Shown here: in pieces, positions 45,688 to 56,800 of the stretch
Layout of the letters: every line of letters begins with the position of its first letter
Position numbering within the stretch: the stretch's first letter is position 1
Origin: Nansenia antarctica
Taxonomy: Eukaryota > Chordata > Actinopteri > Argentiniformes > Microstomatidae
Assembly (NCBI GenBank): GCA_963989245.1
Contig: OZ022339.1
Coordinates: forward strand, 65,492,969 to 65,556,968
Length of the DNA stretch: 64,000 nucleotides
Reading direction: 5' to 3'
Program-made: the position numbers and the translations under genes
The notes under the pieces: generated by a model
What the model was told of the DNA's origin: nothing
What the model saw: the letters and a program-made list of their open reading frames with translations, nothing else
Databases searched by the model: none

Positions 45688-48600
45688 CGAACTCCACCAT
45701 GGCCTTTTTCATGCTCTCCACGTCGAAGATGGTTCTGATGAGCTCCTGGACGGGCTTGGCCAGCAGAGAGTTGGTGCCTGCGCTGGCCGTCAGCTTCTTC
45801 ACCGCTTCCTCATCCTGGGGAGAAGAACAACACACACAGCCAACCAGACAGCCAGTCTTATTAGATGTGCAGCCAGCATTTGGGCTTTATCATTTTAAAG
45901 CTGGTGACTGAAATGAAAATTATGCCATTAGGTAGCAAACTGTAGTAAACGTATATGTTTGAGTATTGTCTTTCTACCCTGAGGTGTGGTATGTGCAGGG
46001 ATTAAAGAAAAAAAAAAAATCAAGCCAAATCGGGGCCGGTGGCTTTCCGTGCACAAAGCGCGCGTGCGATTTTCCGTTCTACGTTCTAATGCTTTGACTT
46101 TTCTTTCGAAAAATGTGAACACATTTCCGCGTTGTAGAAAATCAACGACACATCGCTAGTCAACTAACACAGCTTGTTTTGTGAGCCTGCTAACAATGTA
46201 AAGTAGTGTTGTAGTTAACTAGGTAACAATGTAAAGTAGTGTTCTAGTTAACAATGTAAAGTAGTGTTGTAGTTAACTAGGTAGCAGTGTAAAGTAGTGT
46301 TCTAGTTAACTAGGTAACAATGTAAAGTAGTGTTCTAGTTAACTAGGTAACAATGTAAAGTAGTGTTCTAGTTAACTAGGTAACAATGTAAAGTAGTGTT
46401 CTAGTTAACAATGTAAAGTAGTGTTCTAGTTAACTAGGTAGCAGTCCAATCCATTTCGTTGCAGTATTTTGGATTGACTAGCGAGTTTGTGTTGTGATTC
46501 TCAACAACGTTGAAACGTAGTTTCACCCTTTTCCATAGTTTTGAATAATAAATATGTGGACTGACGATGTATCGCAGCCTAACTTATTCTAATAATTATT
46601 TAACATACTTTTATTCTGATAATTATTCCCCCCTCCTCCCAGACTTACAAGGTCACATTATTATTGGATTGGTTGTTTGCGTGCCGGGTGAAGTTAGCTA
46701 AACATTTAACCTGCTAGCCAGCAAGAGACACATAATGTCACTCTCCAAAGGTCTAAAGAGGAAGGTTGACGGTGAAAACAGGGCATTTAAAGAGGAATGG
46801 ACAGCGAACTATACGTTCATCCTACCTGGGGCCTCATTCATAAAGAAGTACTTGAACGTCATCTTTGACTTTCACGTAAGCACAGTTTTCTAAACGGACG
46901 TAAGCATTATTTATAAAAAGGGCTGAGATGGTTTAAAGTTGCGTACGTGCTTCCTTCTATAAATACCAACGCAGGTAAAAATGAACGCAGGTGAATGAGG
47001 TTTGTATTAACACCCTGTGATAGAGGCTGAATTATAGCGGCTGAATTAAGACAAGTGCTATAATATAGGGTAGGCGTTCGTCTGGAAGTGGGAGAGGGCA
47101 GAGAAGGGTGGCTTCTCTGTAAGTTGCATTTGTAACGTTTGATCATGACAACTAACCAGGCACACAGGCACATGCTTATACTCTACTCAAGTTGTAAAAG
47201 AAAATCAGGGGAGGTGGTGGATTTTATAAGAGGACAATTTTAGCATCCCCTCGCCAGTGACTTCAGTGTCAGTAACTGTCATTGCATGTGTGCGTGCCCC
47301 CTCGCACCTTGAAATAGCAGTAATACCACGTTCATTGATAAAATGACATTAAGTATGGAAAGAGGGGGGTGATTTTGACTGTTTTTATTTCAGGGGGGAT
47401 GCCATCCCCCCTCAACTCGAGTGCTGCTTATACTGTAATAATATAATGGTCTTATTCTTATCAGGTGGTCTTATTCTTATATGGCTGCTCACTCCCTGAC
47501 ACCGGAGAAAATCCAGTATAATTTAGAGCTTGGCCGGGCAAGGTCCGTTGTGGAACGCACTAGGCATGTTGAAGGGGAGATAGACAGCTACGGAGGGATA
47601 TAAAGGAAGACTGAAATACAATCAGAAACATCAGTTCCTTTTAAATCTTGAATTAAACTCATTTTCTCGGCTGATAACAACATCGTTAATTTTATTACGA
47701 GCCACTTGCATGAATTACACTAGGCAGTGCGGCTCACATGCCTGTAATAACGCCGCATAACCAGTAGGTAATGTGCGTAAGCAAGTTGAATACTCGACGT
47801 CGAGCTACGATCGTTTCCACGATCAAATTGACTCACGTTGAAATTGTATAAATCACTACGTTGACGTGGTTTTCTACGTACGACACGGGTAAGATCAACA
47901 TTTGATCTAAGCACCCGTTATGAATGAGGCCCCTGGTTTCATCAATGCAAAGCGACTCACATTTTCCGTGCTCACAAAGAATGTTCCCTTCCACCTATAC
48001 ATGCGAGTCGTCCTTTCGTCAATGAATGCGATAAAGACGCACTAGAGGAATCGATTGATGCATAAAACCTTGAGAACTGCCGGATTAAAGTGACGTCCAT
48101 AATAATAATAAATAGTAATACATTAGACTTATAGCGCTTTTCTAGACACTCAAAGACGTCCGGCCCATATCACCAGATAGCCAACAAATAGTGACCGATG
48201 AGAGATGCCAGTTTTCTCATTAAGTGAGATTTAAATAGCCTAATATAATTTTTTCTATTGGCTCATTGTAATTATTATCCCTAGTAATGTAGCGTGTTTG
48301 CTCTGTCGTTTCAGGAGCATATAGGCTAAGCGGATTCAGCTTTTTTTTTTTCCGGCGATTTTGTAGTCAATGTTTTTCATAAAATTCAACTGCATTTGCT
48401 TTGTTACTGTTCACATGTGTGGTGCAGTCACATTCACATAGCCTATAAGTAAACATTAAGTTTGAATGATTTACTGAGCTGGCGTTACTTTTTTCAAACC
48501 ACACACCGCATGTCGGCTATTTCAGCACCACGCGCCATGTCCACCTACTTCTCACTATGAGGGGTTCAGCGTCAGTGCACCCCGCTCTGTTACTGTCGCA

Positions 48601-49320
48601 TAGTTGTAGCCAATAAAGGCCTATATGTAGGCTATATAGACTATTATATATCATTTATATACCTAATACCAACATCAAAATAGATTGTATGCCTCTACAA
48701 ATCATATTACACCAGGTAAAATCCGTCACAACTTGGAATAAATCCGTCGCAACTTGGAATAAATTGACGGAAATCCGTCGTAGCGACGGAGAACTTTAAT
48801 CCCTGTGTGTGTGTGTGTGTGTGTGCGTGCGTGCGTGTGTCCGTCTCTCCGCCTTTCTACGTGCGTTTGTTCCAGCGTTACAGTACCTGTCCGTAGTCGA
48901 TCTCCAGAGGGTAGAACTTGTTGGGGTACTTGGTGAAGTTGGAGGAGCCCCAGGCGTTCCCCGTCTTCTCCTCGTACACGCCCAGGAAGTTGTCCATGGC
49001 CGAGTTCTTGTCGTGGAACTTATCCAGCTTGTTACCCCCGATGGTAGTCCCCACTCTGCCCCATGACCTGAACACCCAATACCTACACACACAGGAGAGA
49101 GAGAGGGATGAGAGATTAGGAAAGGGAGAGGCGGGGGAAAGGGGAAGGCATGGGAGAAAGGAGGGGTGAAATAGTGAGTGTAAAATAGGGAGTAGGGGGG
49201 TGGAGAGGAGAGAGAGAGAGAGTGTGAGGCTTATATGAAGAGAAGACTAGGAGAGGGAAGCCAGGGTAGGGAGGAGGGAGTGGGGAATGGAGAGAAGAGT
49301 GGTGTGGTGGGTTTGAAAGG

Positions 49321-49366
<46 letters not shown>

Positions 49367-49901
49367 GATGGGGTGCAATGGAATGGAGAGAGAGCGAGGG
49401 GAGAGAGCAGAATGAGTGGACAGAAATTGAAAGGAAGAGAGTGCAGAGGAAGGTACTTTAAGGCCTTCCAGCAGCACACAAGCAGCAACAACAAAATAAA
49501 GTGACAATAGAATAATAGAATAAAAATAAAATATACATCTGAAGCATTATATCCAGTAAGAACAGACAGTTAACAGCCCACAGAAACACAGAGAACCCTT
49601 AGCTCCTGACGTCAGACGTACCGCTTCTGCACGTCGTCCTCCAGCAGCTGGAGTTTGTAGTAGGAGTTGGTTCCCCTGACGATGTCCACCAGACCCAGAG
49701 TGGCGCTGAAGATCTTCCCGTTCTGGTCCAGGACGTGAGCGCTGTTCTCCAGACCTGAGCAATGGAGACACGAGTTCAGGAGAGCTCAAACAATTCAACA
49801 AAGTCAGTGATTTCTGTATTTTTTGCGACCTCTCAAGTGCTTCTACCACAACTAAATCTGAACACACACGCATGCACGCGCACACGCGCACGCACACACG
49901 C

Positions 49902-49987
<86 letters not shown>

Positions 49988-50859
49988 GAGTCTGGGTCCA
50001 CCGCTGCTCCTCCTTTAACGGTCAGTTTCATCTTCTTGGCTTTGCTGCCCCCTGCAAACAACACAAACACCATATACAGTAGATTTAAATCAGGATCTAT
50101 AGAGATCAGTATCAGTATCCACCATTATTTCCCATCAGTTCTCTCCTCCTTCCGACTTCCCCTCATCACTTCTCAATAGTGAACTCCCATAAACGCAAAT
50201 AGAATCGTTCACATTCATTTTTTACATTTAGCAGACGCTTTTATCCAAAGCGACTTACAACCAGTACATTTGTCTAAATGGAGTGAATCATCTATATATG
50301 AGAAAAGAAATCGATGCTAGGACCAGAGGCCATTGGCAGTCACGATGCTAGAGGAAGGAAGGAATCACTCATATCACACTTGTGTTCTCCACAACATCCT
50401 CTAGCATAGCAGCCGTGGAGGCTGGTGGAGGGAGACATTGGAGGACAGGCTAATGTTCGATACCATTGCTCATTTCATTCAATGCATTACAACGAACCAT
50501 TCTTCCCTCCACCATTCCTCCCTCCATCCATCCATCATTCAAGCAGTCTGTTGCATTTCTGGTCAACTAATCATCCGTTCCTCATCCCTACCTTGCTCCT
50601 CCTTCACCTTCCCTGTGCTCTTGGCAGCCATGATTCCAGACTTGGAGGCCGCAGCTGGAGCCTGGGCCTCTCTTTTGACCTCGGCCCCCCAGGGAGCGAT
50701 GCCGTGCAGGGAGACCAGCTCCTGGAGGGCCTTGCCCGAGGACTTTATGTCTTTGAGGAAGTCCTCGGAGACCACACGCACGCCGGCCTCCTTCGCCTCC
50801 TCCATCTTCTTGGACATCTTCTCCACCTCCTCTGTGAGAGGGCGGAGGGGAGGGACAGA

Positions 50860-50929
<70 letters not shown>

Positions 50930-53814
50930 ACCAACCAACAACATGAAACTTTGGGTTAAAACAAACCCACAAAGATAGGAGTAGCCAGAGACACACAGCT
51001 CTTGTGCTGACTCAGCTTATTGTGCTGATTAGGTTGATTGGCAAACTCACTCTTGGTGCTGAGGCACAGGTCAGCCTTACTGGCTGTGCCGGTGATCTTC
51101 CCGCCCAGCTCCTCCACGGCGGTCTTCAGCTCGTCCTTGTTCTTGCTCAGCTTGCCCACGGTCAGGAGCTTCAGGCCTGTCAGGGGCTTGTCTACAGAGA
51201 GGGGGGAGACACAGAGTTAGAATGAGTAGAACGGGCATTCACATTTTATGAAAAAGGTTCGTTGCACGATCCATTCTCTCGGCAGATCTGTCAAATACAT
51301 ACATACAACACATACAACACATACAACCCATGGAAAAGTGCAAAAAGCCAAGCTTAAATCAAGCACACCTGTAATACTTTCACCTGTTTGGCATTAGATT
51401 CTTTACATTTAAATTGCTTTTTTTAAGTGAAGTCTATTTAAAGTTAAATGGCTTTTAGACATTCTGAATGCAGCACCCCCGTTCTCCGACTAGGTCTTCC
51501 ATGATAACCCCTGTGCTGGTCTAGCTCACCTGCGGGGGCCCCTTCTGGGAGCGGTCTACTGGGGGCGCTGGAGGCGCTGGGGGCGGTGGGGGCGGTGGCA
51601 GAGGAGGCAGGGGGGGCGGCGGGGGGCGCCTTGGGGAGCACTCGGTCCTGCCGCTTGAACTTGTACTTCTTGAGGAAGGGGACTTCGTGGAACTCCTGGG
51701 AGAGGGACAGAGGGACACATATTTATCAAGCAATTGGATCTCAGTTTCCCATTAATTACCTAGACTGTGGCGGCCCCGCCGTAGTCTAATTTGTCCAGCC
51801 ATAGTGTCCTAACGAACTGAAAAACAGGTGAGCAACCGACGTGATCTTTGGGATTCACACAGCCTCTACTGGAGGTCCACCCACCACAGCCTCTACTGGA
51901 GGTCCACCCACCACAGCCTCTACTGGAGGTCCACCCACCACAGCCTCTACTGGAGGTCCACCCACCACAGCCTCTACTGGAGGTCCACCCACCACAGCCT
52001 CTACTGGAGGTCCACCCACCACAGCCTCTACTGGAGGTCCACCCACCACAGCCTCTACTGGAGGTCCACCCACCACAGCCTCTACTGGAGGTCCACCCAC
52101 CACAGCCTCTACTGGAGGTCCACCCACCACAGCCTCTACTGGAGGTCCACCCACCACAGCCTCTACTGGAGGTCCACCCACCACAGCCTCTACTGGAGGT
52201 CCACCCACCACAGCCTCTACTGGAGGTCCACCCACCACAGCCTCTACTGGAGGTCCACCCACCACAGCCTCTACTGGAGGTCCACCCACCACAGCCTCTA
52301 CTGGAGGTCCACCCACCACAGCCTCTACTGGAGGTCCACCCACCACAGCCTCTACTGGAGGTCCACCCACCACAGCCTCTACTGGAGGTCCACCCACCAC
52401 AGCCTCTACTGGAGGTCCACCCACCACAGCCTCTACTGGAGGTCCACCCACCACAGCCTCTACTGGAGGTCCACCCACCACAGCCTCTACTGGAGGTCCA
52501 CCCACCACAGCCTCTACTGGAGCTCCACCCACCACAGCCTCTACTGGAGGTCCACCCACCACAGCCTCTACTGGAGGTCCACCCACCACAGCCTCTACTG
52601 GAGGTCCACCCACCACAGCCTCTACTGGAGGTCCACCCACCACAGCCTCTACTGGAGGTCCACCCACCACAGCCTAATGGTCATTGCCTGTCCTTCTGTC
52701 ACTACTTTACTGCCCGTCTGTACAGCTAGCAGTGTTTCTGAAGAGATGGAATACGGCCCACTAGTCCCCACTAGTTTCTCCTATTATATATATATAAATG
52801 TATATTTTAGACATTTAGCAGACGCCTTTATCCAAAGAGACTTTCAACAAGTACATTTGTCATCAGTTATATATCAGTCATTATAAGAAAAACAAATCTA
52901 TGCTGGCCCGAGTGGCAGTCACTCACCGGTTGAACATTTTAGTGTTGTTCTGTTACCAAACATTGAAGCAGCACAGTTAATGTTTTTGTTTTTATTTTAC
53001 TTCAATTGTTGTTGGTGTTAAGAGTAGTCCTTGTGCATAGTGTAACTGCTGTGCCAACTACAGAAACTAAGACACCTGGCCTGGTGTGGTCAGTCTACAG
53101 TGCACACACATATGCCGGCATGGGTTCTTCTCCTTACTTTCCTGTCTATCTTCACTAGATCGGTCCAATAAAATGAAAAATATGAGTGGGACCGCCCCAC
53201 TGAGAAAAAAGAAGAAAAGAAACTAAGACACAACCCCATGTGTTATAATATCTGGACTATGAAGCCCTATTCCGGTCCATGAAACTACATGCGATCAGCT
53301 TCACGGCCACAGAGAGGGAGGACTCACCTTTGGCGTGACCCAGTCCTTGCGGTTGGGCGTCTGGGTCTTGAACACACACTTGGTCCAGGCGGAGATGTCT
53401 CCTGTGCAGTAGTAGGCGTCGCTCTTGAACACCAGCTGGCCCATACACTCCTCGCAGGGCTTGAGGGCCCCGAAGGCCATGCAGTCTGCAAGGCTGTCCA
53501 CCACCTGTCAATCAAACCACACCAAAACTTTTGTGAGTTGTCAACAAACTGTCAGTTGGACATAGACTAGCTAACCCGCAACCTAATAGGCTGTCGTTGA
53601 TCTGTCGACAAACAACGTGCAACGGAATTGGCTGTTTGCATGAATCAAATGCACAGAATCAAGACGTTTTCATTGAGATAAACAGGGACAGAGAAAGAGA
53701 GAGACAGGGAAAAGAAAGAAACAAATGAGAAAACAGACAGAGACAAGAAGAGAAATAGACAGAGAGAGAGAGAGAGACAAGGACATAGAGAGAGAGAGGA
53801 ACAGAGAATAGGAC

Positions 53815-53849
<35 letters not shown>

Positions 53850-56800
53850 CAGAGACAAGGACAGAGAGAGAGAGAGAGGAACAGAGACAAGGACAGAGAG
53901 AGAGAGAGAGAGAGAGAGAGGAACAGAGACAAGGACAGAGAGAGAGAGAGAGGAACAGAGACAAACAGGCTCCTTACGTTGGTCTCTCCCGAGGGCACCT
54001 CCTGTCCGTTAGCGATGAGCAGCTCCTTCATGTCGTTGGTGGAGCAGAACTGTCTCACCTTGTCCTTGATACCCCAGATCAGCGCACTTTGCTCCTGGAC
54101 ACAAGAGAGGAGAACATAACCAGCATAAAATGGCATATTTTGAATGAAGCTGAACAAAACATAGGTACTATTTATGGAGATAGAGGGAGAGAAGAGAAGC
54201 CTGGGCAAAGTTATTGTTTGGTGCAAGGTTCTTCAAAGCACCTGGGAGCAGCCATTACCGTGTGAATAACTCTCTTCCTTTATTTGATGATTTTGTTTAG
54301 CTCAGCACAGGTGCAAACTTCTGTGAACGTTTTGGAAGTGCTATTTACTCGTACTCTATTTACGATTTTTCGATTTTTCATATAATAAATTCTGGAGCAA
54401 CATTCAAAGAACGTGACAAAGTAATAACAATATATAGCATTTAGCTGACGCTTTTATCCAAAGCGACTTACATTGCAGTGAGGGCATAACATTTTCAGTT
54501 TATATCAGTGGGAATCGAACCCACAACCTAAGTGTTGTTAGCGCCATGCTCTTCCAACTGAGCCACAGAGGACCACAAAGTGAGAACAAACCTTCATCTG
54601 CAGGTCCAGTTTCTTCTTCTCCTCCTCTTCCTCCTTCCTCTTCTTCTTGGCCGACCCATCGCCATCGACCTCGTCAGACTTTCTTTTTCTGAGAAAATAA
54701 ATTAAAAAATGATTACATTGAGAGGATACATTTCATAAACCATCTCAAAAGTTCTCAAACCATCTTTAAAAAAATAACCATTCGATAATTCACACTTCAA
54801 AGTAAAAGTTTGCTGTTGACAACAACTTCCTGAAGGAACTTAATGGAAATTAACTTCCTAAATGAGGTCAGATGGGAGCGGAGGCTCATCCGAGGTTAGG
54901 TAAACAACTCTGACACCTTAATCTATTAGCGGCATTCATTAGTGTCCTGTCATTCTGTGGACACAGACTCAAGCTGGGACATGTCCTCCCGTCTCCAGGG
55001 GTGATTATGGGCGTTATCTCCCCTACCCCTCAGGGGTGAAATTAAATCAGCCTCCCAGATTCCTAATGCAACCGTCTAAAAACACACTTTTGTTGTTCAT
55101 ACGCACATATTCTGTTTTTTACACACAAACAACAAAAGCGAAAAAACAAACAAACATACGTGGCCTAATTATCGTCCTGTTATGGTCAGACAACCTGAAT
55201 CGCAAGAGGACAAGACACAAGCTCATAAAAACACTCCAGCCCAAATATTAAGGGAGCTGGGGAGGAGATGGAATCTATAAAGCAACACGCAACAGTATTC
55301 AAACTTGACGCATCGCTCAGGCTGTGTGTGGGCGTGTGTATGTGCGTGTGTGTGCGTGTGTGTGTACGTGGTCTAAGAGGTGGGTGAGAGAAGGTTGGTG
55401 GCTCATGAAGACGCTGAAGAGAAGAAGACTGACGCTGGGACAGACTCAGAACAGGACAGACCGTATTCTTCTAAAGCACCTGCCATCTGGATTACACTTC
55501 GGTAAGTAGCCACGTTTATATGGATATATACACACATCGAAATGCAATACATGTGTATCGAAATGCGAAAGTAGTATCCAGTTGGGGAATTATATTTATC
55601 ACTACTTTGGCTGCTGTGTTAAGACAGGTCCATGTTAACCTTACGACCATTCTGTTACAGCCACTCCCCCAGCCGCAAAACCAGCCTATAACATGACTAG
55701 AATTTCATCACGTGCCAAAACTCACATTGAATATTCAATGCACTCATCTTGAAATGTAATGTACACATCTCGAAATACAATACGGCTGTATTGATTTCAT
55801 TTTGGCACAAATATTCTGTATTTTTGCATTGTACTTGGTGTTACACATGTATTGCATTTCGATGTGTGTATTGAATATTGATGTGTGTATTGTTTTTCAT
55901 TGTGGCACAATTCGTCCTCAATACGTTTAACTCAATCAACAATGAAACATGTTGTTTGTGAAGAGACTTCAGCACGTTGAATCTGTTGACCATTGCTAGA
56001 TCATGAAAATTAACAATAGATAAAATACCATTTCCCCCTTTTGTAACAGTATGCAAATCTGATCTTTGCACTTTTTTTCGCACCACGTCAGGAAAATGTC
56101 GACAAACCTCATCGCACGACCGAACCTCTCCACCTCACAACCATCCGAAACCTCAACCCTCCCATACGTCACTCCTCTCCAACAATTCCACTGGAACTCA
56201 TCCTCACCTCCTTCCTCACCCTCCTCTTCCTCCGCCTTCCCTTCTCTCCCCCCCCCCGAACTGGTGGTCTCCCCCAATGTGGCGTACATGGTGGCCGAGC
56301 TGGTCATCGCCATCCTCTCCACCGTGGGCAACTTGCTGGTCTGCGCGGCCGTGGGCCTCAACAGGAAGCTGCGCACCGTCACCAACTACTTCCTGGTGTC
56401 GCTGGCCGTGGCCGACATCTGCGTGGGCACCCTGGCCATCCCCTGCGCCATCCTGACCGACATGGGTGTGCCGCACCACAACCTCTATCTGTGCCTGCTG
56501 ATGCTCAGCGTGCTCATCATGCTGACGCAGAGCTCCATCTTCAGCCTGCTGGCGGTAGCCGTGGACCGCTACGTGGCCATCTTCCTGCCGCTCCGCTACC
56601 AGACGCTGATGACGCCTCGCAACGCCGCCATGGTCATCCTGGGGACCTGGGTTCTGGCGTTCCTCATCGGCCTGGTGCCGCTGATGGGGTGGCACAAGAC
56701 GCCGCCGGAGTCGGGTTACTGCTTCTTCGTGTTCGTGGTGGACATGACCTACATGGTGTACTTCAACTTCTTCGCCTGCGTGCTGGCGCCCCTGGTGGTC

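Noticed and set aside
44792..45835. A 347-codon minus frame joining parp1 exon 14 to the LINE start
   Set aside because: The frame passes through the (GT)n tract only because the repeat has no stop. The exon 14 end at 45686 is fixed by phase with exon 15 and by family length.
51828..52886. Long open frames (270-350 codons) of repeated SLYWRSTHH / ASTGGPPTT / QPLLEVHPP type
   Set aside because: They are produced by the 27-bp minisatellite, whose unit is a multiple of three with no stop in several frames. They lie inside parp1 intron 7 and have no start context or homologue.
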